32,730 bases of DNA from Bacteroidota bacterium (GCA_016721305.1 JADKIH010000020.1:1-32730), one strand, 5' to 3'; shown: positions 18,053 to 29,856, counted from the first letter of the stretch. The notes: a model not told the origin generated them from the letters alone. Translations and numbers: made by a program.

Positions 18053-21000
18053 ATGATCAAATGTAGACAGCTAATGGTCTTGGCAATTATCTTGATTGCT
18101 CAAACCACATATGCTCAAAAATTTCTTAAAAGTACCGCTGGCGTTCCAAAAACCTTCCAGCAAATCCAGCGGGAATTCAACACCTGGAAGAAAACAGCCG
18201 ATCTCAAGCACGAAAAGGGCTGGAAGTATTTTAAGCGTTGGGAAATGGAAACTGCATTGCATACCGACGGACACGGTACTCCCGTTGATCCGAAAGTATA
18301 TATCGATGCCGTTACTCAGGTCGCTGCCGAAAAACAACGTTCGGCCTTAGCACGCACAAGTACTGTGTCGTGGCTGCCATCAGGGCCGCTAATGCTGTGC
18401 CCGATAATTTAACCGGCTATTTGGAAGTTGGTATCGGTCGCATCAATTGTATTGCTTTTCATCCAAGCGATCTTGCGGGGGGCGGCAACTTATTTTGCTC
18501 GGGGGTGGGGTTCTAAGGGGCGAATGGGGTATACTTTGCCCTCCTTAAATTCCGTAAAAAGAAAGAAGAAAAATTAACTTGGAAAATAGAAAGGAAAAAA
18601 AAAAAAAAATCACGCACTCGCCCAGAAATTCTTGACAAACAGCCCAGGCCAAAACCCCCCAAACCCCGCGGGATTCCCCCCCCGGAGAAAACCCCCCCCC
18701 CCCCCCCCGACAAGGGCCCCCCCCCCCCCGCCCCGGGGCACGGGAACCCCCCCGCCCCCCCCCGGCCGCGGCGCCCGGCGGGGCAAAGAAGGGGCACCAA
18801 CGCACAAAAAAACAAAAAAAAAAAAAAAAGCACAAAAAAAAAGCCCCCCAGCCCCCCCCCCCCAACAAAAAAAACCGCCGAAAAAAAAGAAAACCCCCCT
18901 GGGGCCCGGGGCCCCCGGCCTTGGCGGGGGGGGCTGCGGGGGAGTTTGGAAGACGACGAACAACGGACTGTCGTGGACGCCGCTGACAGATAATCTTCCG
19001 GTGATTCGTGTCAGTGATATCGCCATAGATCCGATTAACCCTGATGTAATGTACATCGCAGTTGGTGATTTTGAATACATCGGATTCGGGTTAAATCTCA
19101 ACGGAAGAAAGAGAAATACGCACTATGGTTTGGGTATTTATAAAACGACGGACGGCGGTGTGAACTGGAGTCCTACCGGACTTTCATATCAGCTCACCGG
19201 CGGTGATGCTTCGCTGATCAGAAAGACAATTATCAATCAAACGAACACGAATCAACTTATTGCCTGCGGTTCATCCGGCTTGTATGTAAGCAATGATGCC
19301 GGAGCAACATGGGTTCAGAAAATGGATTCATTATTCTGGGATATGGTACAGGACCCATCTAATCAGAATGTGATTTATGCAGCTTCGGGTTGGGTGAAAA
19401 ATGCCGACGATGGTTATGCCGCAATTTACAAATCAACCGACTTTGGTTCTACATGGTCTATGCTAAGTACCGGTATTCCGGGAACAGGAACGGTTCAGAG
19501 AATTAAGCTTGCAATTGCTCCTTCGAATACTGATTATGTTTATGCATTGGCTGTAGATCAGAACAGCGCCATGTATGGTATTTACAAAACGACAAATGGC
19601 GGAACGAGTTGGAATTTAAATATCCCTTCTGTAAATATTCTGGACGGTTCTGATGGATCCGATTTGTCGTACGGACAAGGAACATACGATCTCGCAATTT
19701 TTGTCAATCCTACTGATCCGGATATTATCTATACGGGTGGAGTAAATGTTTGGGGATCGATAGACGGAGGACAGACATTTAATCCGGCAAGTCATTGGAC
19801 GATTGCATACGGTCCGACGGTGCATGCCGATATTCATTTTATGCAAATACAGCCATCGACCGGAAATTTATTTGTTTGCAACGACGGAGGATTGTATCGC
19901 ACGTCGAATTTATTGTTGAGTACATGGGTTGATGCAAACAATGGAGTTCCTTGGCCGACTCAATGGTCAAATTTGAGTAACGGAATGCAGACAACATCGT
20001 TCTATCGCCTTAGCAGTTCGAAGAATTTAACAGGCAGATTGATTGCCGGCGCGCAGGATAATTCTACTTCTTACTTCGACGGCACGAGCTGGTATTCAAT
20101 TTTTGGTGGTGACGGTATGGATAATTATCTCGATCCGGCCGATGATTTTTATATTATCGGCTCATCGCAATACGGAAATTTCTATCAGTCGTACGACGGA
20201 GGCTTTAGTGCGAATGGTCTTCAGACAAATCCGTTTGGAGAAGTTGCAGAGTGGACTACACCGATTGTAGCCGACTATGCAAATCCGGGAACGCTATATC
20301 TTGGAAATTCGAATGTGTATCAGTCGATAGACAATGGAAATAGTTGGAATCAGATTTCTTCATTTCCTTTTCCGGGGATTGGTGACAATGAAATTTCAGC
20401 GCTTGATGTATCGCCCGTAAGTTCGACTTCAATCGTTGCTGCGAAGCGAGTACGCTATGAGTACGCTGTTCCGGGATCGGTTCAGATTACCACGAATGGA
20501 GGCGGCAGCTGGACCGATGTAACAACAGGCTTGCCCGATTCATTGTATTATACGAGTGTGAACTTTGATCCGTACTCAGCTTCGAAGTTATATATCACCA
20601 TGGCAGGATTTGTTGCAGGAGAAAAGGTTTACAGCAGTTCAAATGCAGGAGCAAGCTGGCAAAACATTTCATATAACTTGCCAAACATTCCTGTGAATTG
20701 CGTGAAAGTAATTCCGGGTACATCCGATCTTATTGCAGCAACCGATATCGGTGTTTATGTACTCGACAGCGGATCGGTGAATTGGGTATTGCAGAGCAAT
20801 GGCCTGCCAAATGTGATTGTGACCGATATTGAATTCAATGAAGCACAGCAGCGCATTTATGTGTCTACGTTCGGTCGTGGAATCTGGTCACTCGATTTAG
20901 GAATGTTGTTGCACGCAGATCAGGGACAGCTTTTTGCCAAAACAATTGATCTCTACCCGACGCTTAGTCGTAGAAACTTTACAGTTCGTTTAAATGACTC

Positions 21001-21181
21001 AAAGGCGTTTTCCGGAAATTATACGATGACGGTAGTCGATGTAACAGGCCGAACAGTGCTGACGAAGAATTACAATGGTGCAGGAGAATACAAAGAGCAG
21101 GTAAATCTGATGCCGGGCATGTATTATGCACGATTCAGTGATGGTAAATCAACGGCAGTAAAGAATTTTATTATTCAATAA
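18053..21181 (+). CDS. Secreted BNR/sortilin-like propeller protein with T9SS sorting domain, interrupted
   Basis: Exported protein, about 870 aa if repaired. It has a signal peptide (LMVLAIILIAQTTYAQ) and a linker with TFQQIQREFNTWKK. One lost base near 18390 changes ANAVPDNLTGYLEVGIGRIN into a stop. After FHPSD the sequence enters a low-complexity island and resumes at GGVWKTTNNGLSWTPLTDNL (about 18935). The rest is intact: repeated Asp-box strands such as GIYKTTDGGVNWS, LYVSNDAGATWV, IYKSTDFGSTW and VYQSIDNGNSWN, which build a ten-bladed or similar propeller of the sortilin/VPS10-like type. A T9SS type A domain (LYPTLSRRNFTVRL to FIIQ) ends the protein. Normally about 45 bases separate FHPSD from GGVWK, so the island is an insertion artefact. 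Substrate or ligand is unknown. Confidence 0.85.
18480..18944. other. Low-complexity island, probable assembly artefact
   Basis: About 465 bases grading from G-rich through A-rich into long C runs with occasional A and G. It splits the BNR/sortilin-like gene exactly within a conserved stretch. Apparent proteins rich in Pro and Lys, or in Gly and Phe on the other strand, are artefacts. Confidence 0.88.
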
Positions 21182-21195
21182 AGGAATAGAAAGAA

Positions 21196-21233
21196 AAAAA
21201 AGGGTGCTGAAGTTTATCGACACCCTTTTTTTA
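21196..21233. terminator. Bidirectional terminator between convergent genes
   Basis: AAGGGTG pairs with CACCCTT, with A run on the left and T run on the right, so it works on either strand. It lies between the convergent ends of the BNR-like gene (21181) and the minus-strand T9SS gene (21239). Confidence 0.85.
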
Positions 21234-21238
21234 TGATT

Positions 21239-24200
21239 TTAAAACTTTCTTCGTGACTTTTTATCGTCGATAGTTATCGTTATAAAATATACACCCGAAG
21301 GTAAGTCGCCAAGATCTGTCAATTCAATGGTATTATATCCGTCGGAAAGTATTTCAGTAGTTTGTTTAATGATAGCTCCGGATGAATTAACTAGGTAAAC
21401 ACTTGCTTGTCCTTTTTGATTGCAAATGAAATTTACGGCAATGTGATCTTCGAAAGGATTTGGAGCAACCGATTTCACGTCAATTGCTTCTTCCAGTTCG
21501 CCTCCTCCTTTATTGTGAATTGTTTCTACATCGCTATAGGTGAAATGTCCATCATAGTCGGTCTGTTTAAGACGATAATAGGAATATCCGGAAAGCGGAT
21601 TGTCGTCGTATGCCGAATAGTATTGTTCCGTCGTTGAGTTTCCGGCTCCTCTGACTATGGTGACACGTTCGAAATTTTCTCCGTCGCTCGACCTTTCTAT
21701 TGTGAAGTAATCGTTATTCACTTCTGTCGCCGTTTCCCAGTCGAAACTCACGCGATTATTTTTCAATCTTCCTTCGAATCGGACCAGTTTAATTGGCAAT
21801 GCAATATTTAGTATTCCTAATCCGAATGATCGGAAGTAGATAGAAGTTTGTCGTGTTTGAGTAGAGGAGTAATTGTTTTGCGAACCGGTTCTATAAGAAA
21901 TTGAACTCACGTTGTTGTAGACAAGTTCAACCATTGCCTGTTTGGAAGCCGTATCGATGCTGGAAATAGTAGCTGTACTACCGAGAGCTTTATAGCGGCC
22001 CATAACGTTTGTAACGGTGAGAGTAGTTGCGGCATCAAGTGAGTAACTCGTCGGCATTGTAGCCTGGATGTATTCTCTGATGTTTTGACCTCCGCTAGAA
22101 CCACCATCGACATCGACGCCGGTTGCAATAAGTCTGCGCAATATGGTGTCAGTACTAGTGCCTGTTTTTTTGAAGTAAATCATCCATTCGACATACCCAT
22201 CTTTATTTGGTGCGTAATCGATGAAAGGTTGAAAAGCGGCAACATATCCTGTGCTTTGATCGTCAATATTGCTGAGAGCAGCGCCATTATTGATGTCCAT
22301 AATTTTTGCCCAGGCATCGACACCGCGCATAACAGCAGGGAAGAGATAGGTAGCGCCGATAGTTCCTGCTGTACCTGCAATGAGTGATACGGTGCTGAAG
22401 GCAGGGAAATCGCCATCAGCAATGGCGAAATCACCAAAAGTAGTAAGAGTAGTTCTTTTGGCCGTGACAGAAGTTCCTGACCATACCTGAGTGGCATCAG
22501 AGTGAGTACCGGCCGACGACCAAGCTGTTGTGCTGTTAGGTCGCCATAGCAAGGAGTAGAGTACACCTGCTATTAGTGAATTAGTATAACCTGTTTCAAC
22601 GACGTTCACGCTGAATATTCCGACGGTAAGTGGGGAGTTCGGCGTTAACGACCAGTAACCTGCATTAATGAACTCAAACATATCGACACCGCTGATTGTA
22701 ATTGGTGTCAATGGGTATGAAGGGTTTTCCGGATTTCCCGAAGTGAATCTTCCCAAAACATTTGTAAATCCAACAGCAGCTGTTAATGTCAGATTGAGAG
22801 TTTGGTAAGCTGTGGCACTTCCGAGCGGAAAGTCATAGGAGCCTGTGACTAAAACAGATCGTCGTAAGTTTCCGAATACATAGCTCGACGAGGAGAATCC
22901 TGTAATCGCCGAAGTCGAACTGTTCGTGACCTGTAATTCGTAAGCTCCGGTCGTGACTTTGCCTGAAGTTAGTGTAAGAATATTGCTGACAGCCGTCGTA
23001 CGTGAGAGTGTAACTCCGGCAGGATTGTTAATCGTAAGATTTGCAACTGTAGCAGGAAGTCCGTCTCCGGTAATCTGCAAAGATGATCCGCTATAGATAT
23101 AATTTCCGGATGCATTAAATGTTCTTGTTCCTGAAACTTGTATAGACCCTAAGGAGCCGGTCGACGCTATTCCTTCCGAGGCATCGAGATCGAGTGTTGC
23201 GCTGGCGGAGAGTGTAAAATTGCGGCCGTTGACAATACTGTTTCCCGGAGTAAAAATGGAATTGGCGCGAACTAAGAAGTCGACGTTTCCGCTAACCGTA
23301 TTTCCTGAAGCCGAAAAATTTTGTACACCATTTCTTTGAAATGAGAGAGTGGCGCTTGTTGAGCTATTTCCTCCGACGGTTAATGTACGCCTGTATGAGA
23401 ATAATCGCGCATTAGGATAATTGTTCACTCACGTTACTGCCTGTCATTGCAGAAAGAGTACCACCGCTTAGTGCAAAATTTCCGGTAACCGTCATAGTAG
23501 CTGCACCGCTGGAGCCGGTCGAAAGAGTGAATGTTCCGCCGGTTTGCGAGAAATTTCCTGCTACTGTTAAAGTGGAAGCCTGGCTGCTCGAAGTACCTAA
23601 ATAGTATGTACCTCCTGTTATTGTCATATTACCGCCGATGGCAAGCGTATGATTCGTGATTGCATCGGTGAGAGTATTACTTCCCGTCGATGCAACGGTA
23701 AAATTTCCTGTAACATTCGAAAGAGTTCCTCCTAATGATATTGCCTGCGCTTGTGAAGGGCAATTCCATGTGAAGTTGGAGAATGTTTGCATACCCGCAG
23801 GTGCTGCGGAATTTGAAGTGTATCCGATAATTTCGCAAGTAGAACCGCTGACCCACGTTGCAGTCGGAATAGTTCCGGCTGTCGATGTGTAGTTATGCTG
23901 ATATTTTCCCTGCGCTCTGATAGGTCATCGCAGCACTGGCATTGATTGTGACCGTACCGGCATTTTTAAAAATCCCTGAAACATCGAAATCCGTTCCTGT
24001 GCCATTGGCAACCGTCATGGTCACACCGCTATTGAGGACAACGGTACCTCCTGAACTGATTACCACCTGATCAACCGTAACCGGAGCAGGAATAGTAACT
24101 GTATGGCCATTTTGAATTGTTATCACACCGTCTGTACTCGAAGGAGCGGCGGTTGCAGCAACCCATGTAGAGCCATTGTATTTCTGCCATGTTGAAGGGG

Positions 24201-24408
24201 CATTCCAGTTTCCGGTTCCGTTTGAACGAAAATCGCCACTGGTAGCTCCATATGAATTCGACGGATCTGATACATTAAAGAAAAGAGTGATTCCGACGGC
24301 AAGTGCGACCATCAGACTAGAGCCGATGATTGCTTTTTGTCGAAGCGATAAACGCATGCGCTGGCGTTGAACCATGCGCATTCCTCTGCCTCGTGTAGAT
24401 CTTCTCAT
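21239..24408 (-). CDS. Large T9SS-secreted surface protein, paralogue A, frameshifted
   Basis: Exported protein of about 1050 aa. It has a long basic N-terminus (MRRSTRGRGMRMVQRQRMR) before a hydrophobic signal, then SGDFRSNGTGNWNAPSTWQK, the common opening of Bacteroidota surface proteins. Many short Gly/Thr/Ser strands of a parallel beta-helix type follow (GNFSQTGGTFTLS, GNFALSGGTLS). Later come a non-repetitive region, ATEVNNDYFTIERSSDGENF, YSYYRLKQTDYDGHFTYSD and the T9SS type A domain (VAPNPFEDHIAVNF to DDKKSRRKF). The frame is lost near 23910, before YQHNYTSTAG, and by several small indels at 23400-23430, before LTVGGNSS. It is the second gene of a pair, starting 38 bases after its paralogue ends. 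Adhesin or matrix role is inferred only. Confidence 0.85.
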
Positions 24409-24446
24409 TGTGGTGTGTGATAAAAATCGGTGGTGTGTATTCTTAC

Positions 24447-27400
24447 TTAATTGGACTTAATGATTTTCTTTACCGTGCATTTTTCGCCGATAGAAATACC
24501 GACGAAGTAAATTCCTTCCGGTAATCCTGCCAGATCTTCAACTGTAATATGATTGTATCCTTCTGTAATTTGTATTGTTTGTGAGCTAATTAATTGCCCT
24601 CCCGGATTTAAAATCAATATATCTCCCGTTCCCGATTTTATTGAAACAAAATTAATTTCAATACGATCAGTGAATGGGTTAGGTGAAACGGATTTGATTT
24701 CTGATTCTAGTTGGTCTGATGATTTCGATTTATTGGAAACTGTTTTATATCGCTGTATGTATAGTGTCCATCAAAATCGGTTTGTTTCAGTCGATAAAAT
24801 GAGTATCCCGGAAGAGGGAATTCATCAACGGCTTCATAGGTGCGAGTGGTAGAACTGTTTCCCGCCCCGCGCTGAGTCGTCACTTTTTCAAAATGCTCGC
24901 CGTCGCCTGATCTTTCTACAGTGAAATAGTTGTTATTCGTTTCCGTGGCTGTCGACCAGTTTAGTCGTACTTTATTTTGGCGAAGAATTGCGTCGAAGTT
25001 AATGAGCTTGATAAAGCGCAATATTTAAGACCGTCAAATTGAATGATCGGAAATAAAGTGAAGTCTGGCGAGTTTGTGTAGTTGTATATGTACTAACGGC
25101 ACCGGTTCTGTACATAATCGAGTTGACATTGTTGTAACTCAATTCATACATCGCTTGTTTTTGACTCGTATCGATATTGGAAATCGTTGCCGTACTTCCC
25201 ATCGCACGGTAGTGGCCTCCCATGTTTGTAACCGTTAATGTTGTCAACGGATCAATGCATAGCTTGAAGACATGGTTGCGTCGATAAATTCCTGGATGGC
25301 TTTAGCGCCGGACGTACCTCCGTCGACATCGACACCTGTTGCATTCATTTTCTTTAATGTAGTATCTGTCGAGGTGCCTGCTTTTTTAAAGGTTATTTTC
25401 CATTGGAAATAAGCGGTAGTGTCGGGAGGATAATTGATGAAAGGCTGAAAGGACTCATCATAACCTGTCGACTGATCGTCGATAGTGTTTAAAGTTGCGC
25501 CTCCCTGAATGTCGGTGATTTCTACCCAGGCATCAATCATGCGCATAACATTAGGGAAAATGTATACTGCGCCAATTTCACCGTCAGTTCCTGAATATAA
25601 TGTTGGATTGTCGAAGGCAATAAAATCGCCTAAGGCAATTGCATATTGTCCGAACGATGCATAAGTAGAACGTGCTGCAGTAACAATTCCGCCACTCAAA
25701 CTTTGCGTGGCATCGGAATGTGTTCCTGACGAAAGCCAAGGAAGCGCAGTGCTTGAACGATAGAGGACACAGTACAATGTCCCTAAACCTACGACGTTGG
25801 AATATCCCTTTTCTTTTAACTGAACAGTATAAGAGCCTGCAACCATTGGGGAGTTAGGAGTGAGAGTCCAATATCCATAGTCGAGAAGTTCCTGCATATC
25901 AACGCCGCTCACAGTAATTCCATCCAAAGGATTCACCGTGTCGTTAGGATTCGTGTTAACGAATGTTCCCAAAACATTGGAAGGTCCGCTGGATCCACTT
26001 AATGTGAGTAAAGCTTGCTCGTAATTGGTTGAAGTTCCTAGTGGGAAATTATAAGCACCGCTGGCTCCAACTGCACGTCGGAGGTTTCCGATTACATATG
26101 AAGTAGAGGACGAGCCCGAGATAGCGCCCGTTGAAGAGTTGGAAACATATAGCTCATAGACACCGGTGGTAATTTTTCCGCTGGTAAGAGTAAGAGTACC
26201 GCTCACAGTCGTACTTTGACCGAGAGTGAGATTGGCTCCGTCATTGATCGTCAGATTTCTTACCGTTGCCGGCAAGCCGGAACCAAGAACTTGCGATGAA
26301 GCTCCATTGTAAGTGTAATCGGCTCCCGTATTGAATGTACGAGTTGTAGATACCTGAATATTTCCTGTTGCTCCCGATGCACTAATACCACCAAGAGATC
26401 CAATCAGAAGTCCACCGCCCGAGTTTACGGTGAAGTTTCTTCCCGATACGATATTCGTTCCAAGCGATAAGATTGAGCCTGAGAAAACAGTGTAATCAAC
26501 ATTTCCTGTAACCGTATTTGATGAAGCGGTGAATGTTTGCGTTCCTGCTTTTTTAAAGTTGAATGATGCATTTGTAGAGCTATTGCCTCCGACGGTTAGA
26601 GTTCCACCCGTATGAGAGTAGTTGCTCATAATGTTCACCACACCATTCGCGCCACTGCCATCGACAACGGAGAAAGTTCCGCCGCTCTGAGTATAGGTGC
26701 CGGTAACAGTCATCGTTGATGTAGAACTTGAACTTCCTGAAAGTGAAAAGTAGCCCCCTGTTTGGGTGAAGCTTCCTCCTACATTGAGAGTAGATGTTGC
26801 ATTGGCGAGATATAATTTTCCGCTAGCCGATCCGGTTGAAGTAATTGTGAGATTACTATTGACTGTTGTAAGTCCGCCATTCAAATTAATTTGAGCGCTT
26901 TGCGAAGGACAATTCCAGATAAAATTCGAGAACGACTGAAGTCCTGCAGGAGCTGAAGTATTTGTTGTATAGCCTATAATCTCGCAAGTAGATCCTGAAG
27001 CCCATGTTGCAGTAGGAATGGTTCCTGCCGTTGTAGTAAAGTTATGCTGATACCTTCCGGCAGCCTGAATATTCACCACTGCACTTGCGCTGATAGTGAG
27101 CGTTCCTGCATTTTTGAAAACACCTACAACATCAAGATCATTTCCGGAGCCGTTAGCAAGAGTCAGCGTAACGCCACTATTGATTGACAATGTTCCACCT
27201 GAGCTGACTACAACCTGATCTACCGTTGTGTTGGCAGTAACCGTTACCGTGTGACCCGACTGGATGGTGATTGCAGCATCAGTGTTACTTGGTACGGCAA
27301 CAGCAGCAATCCACGAAGAGCCATTGTATTTTTGCCATGTGGAAGTTGCGTTCCAGTTGCCACTGGTGATAGAACGATACTCTCCGTTTACAGCTCCGAA

Positions 27401-27529
27401 CGATTTAGTATTGTTTTTCAAATTGAAAAACAACGTCGTAAAAATGGCTACGAGCAGGAATATAGATCCGGTAACGATTGCGATCGTTTTAGGTTTGATT
27501 CCAAGCTTTTGTTTGCGTAATAGTTTCAT
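24447..27529 (-). CDS. Large T9SS-secreted surface protein, paralogue B, frameshifted
   Basis: Exported protein of about 1025 aa, closely related to the next gene downstream. Both share GNWNA.STWQKYNGS.W, VDQVV.SSGGT, the CEIIGYT region, FSNF.WNCPSQ, LTVGGNSST and the same late domains. The N-terminus is MKLLRKQKLGIKPK, then a hydrophobic segment. The main frame runs to 25244; one base shift near 25248 leads into LTTLTVTNMGGHYRAMG, a second near 25015 into KLINFDAILRQNKVRLNW, and a third near 24745 into the T9SS domain, which ends with GEKCTVKKIIKSN at a TAA (24447-24449). The shifts look like base-call errors because the encoded family sequence is continuous across them. It is the first gene of the pair. 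Confidence 0.85.
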
Positions 27530-27979
27530 TTCAAATGTGGGTGTGTGGGTCTTTCGATCCGGGATGGTGATTACTTCTGATTAGATTTTCTTGTATTCCT
27601 CTGAGATTTCGGATTAGATACAATAATGAGTATAGAGTCATACCCGAAAAGCTCATCTCAAGTTGATAGAGAAGTGAGCGTTTCTTACAGTTTTTGAAAA
27701 GATGAAAGGAGAAGTGTTAAATAGTTTTCCATTCGGATGATTGTGGTTGAAGACCTGCTTATTTTTTATTTTTTAAAGCCATTTTAAGCTTTAGATGCTG
27801 AATCACAGGCCTGTTTGAAGAAAGATTCAAGCACGGAAAATCAAAAAAATATCACAAAGTGGATTAGGATAGACAATATGCTGCTATCAGTTTAGGCTGA
27901 GAAATGAAGGAAAAAGGGAATGATGAACAGATTTGACAATTTTGGCAAAGAGAAAGAGAAAACGAAGTACAGTGATTTC
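27530..27979. other. Intergenic region with no recognised gene
   Basis: About 450 bases between the paralogue B start and the metallopeptidase stop. I see no supported ORF, tRNA, repeat or clear terminator. It must contain the promoter for the minus-strand paralogue pair, but no clear TAnnTTTG box stands out. Confidence 0.5.
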
Positions 27980-28816
27980 TTACAAGCCCGGCGTGTTTCG
28001 TAATTGACCTGTTTCGTATCCGTTTTGGAAGGCTTTCATCCGTTCTTCGGACGTGCCGTGAGTAAAAGCATCGGGTACTACGTATCCCTGAGTTTGCTTT
28101 TGAATATTGTCGTCGCCAACGGCGCTTGCAGCACGAATGGCTTCTTCAAGGTCGCCATTTTCTACGATATGATTTTTCCGATCAGCGAAGTGAGCCCAAA
28201 CGCCTGCTAAATAATCGGCTTGTAATTCGAAGCGAACAGAGTATTTGTTAAAAGCCGATTCATCGAGACGATTACGGAGCTCGTTTAGTTTGTCGGATTC
28301 GCCGAGCAGATTTTGAACATGATGCCCGACTTCATGAGCAATTACGTATGCCATGGCGAAATCGCCTGATGCGTGAAAGCGCGAACGAAGTTCTTCGTAG
28401 AAACTTAAATCAATGTATAGTTTTTGATCACCCGGACAATAGAACGGCCCCGATGCCGAACTTGCACCTCCACAAGCGGATTGTACTTGATTTCTAAAAA
28501 GAACGAGACGCGGTTTTACATACGTCATTTGATTTTGCTGAAACAATTCACTCCATACATCTTCCGTTTCCGCTAGCACAACAGAAACAAATTGCGCCAT
28601 TGTATCTTCTGCCGCCTGATCTTCTGCCGAGAGCGTTGTCTGAGTTGAAGCATTTTCCTGAATTACATTTTCAAGCTTCGAAGTATCGCCCGTCACCAAA
28701 GTGTAGATGATGTAAATGACAATTCCGGCAGCACCGCCACCCGTAGCAATTCGTCCGCCTGACATTCCGCGTCGGTCTTCTACATTGTCGCTTGATCGTC
28801 GTCCTCTCCAGAGCAT
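27980..28816 (-). CDS. ypfJ: Neutral zinc metallopeptidase, YpfJ family
   Basis: Membrane-anchored protein of 278 aa. It opens with the family-typical RGRRSSDNVEDRRG, then a Gly-rich stretch and one membrane segment (about residues 28-41). The peptidase-like domain has two Cys in ACGGASSASGPFYCPGD and the zinc motif HEVGHHVQN, with H161, E162 and H165. A third ligand is likely E197 in FELQADYLAGVWAH. YpfJ proteins are predicted neutral zinc peptidases of unknown substrate, and the catalytic residues are all present here. The length and start (ATG, MLWRGRR) fit the family. It is a single gene; the divergent neighbour encodes an RDD protein. Confidence 0.95.
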   Translation of the reverse strand: MLWRGRRSSDNVEDRRGMSGGRIATGGGAAGIVIYIIYTLVTGDTSKLENVIQENASTQTTLSAEDQAAEDTMAQFVSVVLAETEDVWSELFQQNQMTYVKPRLVLFRNQVQSACGGASSASGPFYCPGDQKLYIDLSFYEELRSRFHASGDFAMAYVIAHEVGHHVQNLLGESDKLNELRNRLDESAFNKYSVRFELQADYLAGVWAHFADRKNHIVENGDLEEAIRAASAVGDDNIQKQTQGYVVPDAFTHGTSEERMKAFQNGYETGQLRNTPGL

Positions 28817-28980
28817 ATAGATAGTCTTTTGTTCTTAGTCTTTAGCCGCCGCGTGAGTATATTGCCCATTTCGTCGCCGTTAAATTCCATGGCTAATCTT
28901 AGTAAAGCTACAAATTTAATTTTTCATTTCCCCCAAAAACCTCCCCCAAGTCTCAATCGCCCGATTTTTCTCGTCGGCTC

Positions 28981-29034
28981 TCTAATTTCTAATTTCTAAT
29001 TTCTAATTTCTAATTCCAATTCCCAATTCCCAAT
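28981..29034. repeat. 7-base tandem repeat (TCTAATT)
   Basis: Five units of TCTAATT in a row grade into CCCAATT units. It lies between the divergent ypfJ and RDD genes and ends about 40 bases before a likely -7 box. Confidence 0.8.
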
Positions 29035-29074
29035 CACCACTTACCCTTCCGACACACCAACCAATAGAATTCCG

Positions 29075-29082
29075 TATCTTTC
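29075..29082 (+). promoter_or_regulatory. Putative -7 box (TATCTTTC)
   Basis: One mismatch to TAnnTTTG, 18 bases before the RDD gene start, downstream of the 7-base repeat array. Confidence 0.3.
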
Positions 29083-29099
29083 CCCCCTCAACGAAGCAG

Positions 29100-29666
29100 A
29101 TGGATCCTATTATTGACAATGATTTATACAAGGAAGAGGACAAGCAAGTTGTCTATGGAACGGTTATGCCACGTTTTTGGGCGATTGTGATCGACGGATT
29201 TGTTTTATTGCCGGTTACTATTCCGATGTTGTTTTTGAATTTTATTTATTGGAAAAGTGTTCCGCTGTTTATTGTCGGATCGATTATTAATATTTTATAT
29301 AAGCCGTTTTGTGAGTACATGTTTGGAATGACGGTAGGGAAGAAGATGATGAAGCTACGTGTACAGACTTATGATTTTGAATCAATAAATGTCGGAGAAG
29401 CATTAAGCAGAAATATTTTCAATTTGTTGTCGGGAGTGCTTACAGTGGTGCTTTCCGTTCCACTTTTCAGTGATCCTGATTTTCTGAAAATTAGTACAGT
29501 AATTGATTACACGGAATACATGCAACATTATCCTATTTTGGATCGATTGAATATAGCCATGTTTCCTGTTTTAATGATTGAAATGGTTTTTCTCTCAACA
29601 GATCTTCGAAGAAGGAGCTTACACGATCGTATTGCACGAACAGTAGTTGTGAAATTAAGCAAGTAG
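29100..29666 (+). CDS. RDD family membrane protein
   Basis: Integral inner-membrane protein of 188 aa. The RDD-type features are MPRFWAIVIDGFVLLPV near residue 24, where the conserved Arg and Asp lie in the first helix, and FGMTVGKKMMKLRV near residue 75. The end reads STDLRRRSLHDRIARTVVV. Hydrophobic segments lie at about 28-50, 52-68, 107-122 and 150-168. RDD proteins are of unclear function; some are proposed transporters or Na+/H+ antiporters. The frame is intact, the start is a clear ATG, and a putative -7 box lies 18 bases upstream. Monocistronic as far as can be seen. Confidence 0.9.
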   Translation: MDPIIDNDLYKEEDKQVVYGTVMPRFWAIVIDGFVLLPVTIPMLFLNFIYWKSVPLFIVGSIINILYKPFCEYMFGMTVGKKMMKLRVQTYDFESINVGEALSRNIFNLLSGVLTVVLSVPLFSDPDFLKISTVIDYTEYMQHYPILDRLNIAMFPVLMIEMVFLSTDLRRRSLHDRIARTVVVKLSK

Positions 29667-29726
29667 TTCCGGATGATGGTTAGTCAGACTATTTCTTTTA
29701 GAAGTCGGAAGGGCTCTTAAATTTCC

Positions 29727-29856
29727 CGCAACTCGCAACTCGCAACCCGCAACTCGCAACCCGCAACCCCAACCCGCAACCCCAACCGCAACCGCAACCC
29801 GCAACTCACAACTCGCAACTCGCAACCCGTAACCCGCAACTCGCATCCCGCAACCC
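29727..29856. repeat. 7-base tandem repeat (CGCAACC/CGCAACT)
   Basis: About 18 units of CGCAACY in a row with a few shortened or altered copies (CCAACC, CACAACT, CGTAACC, CGCATCC). The array lies between the RDD gene and the next membrane-protein gene. An apparent minus-strand ORF across it is a product of the repeat. Confidence 0.9.

Noticed and set aside
17554..18868. Pro/Lys-rich and Phe/Gly-rich ORFs across the low-complexity islands, on both strands
   Set aside because: They are translations of poly-C, poly-A, poly-G and poly-T runs that I regard as assembly artefacts.
29655..29846. Minus-strand ORF rich in LRVA and CELRVAG motifs
   Set aside because: It is a direct translation of the 7-base CGCAACY repeat array; no start signal or family supports it.
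28981..29856. The phased 7-base repeats as a possible CRISPR array
   Set aside because: There are no unique spacers of 25-40 bases between repeats and no cas genes; the units are contiguous.
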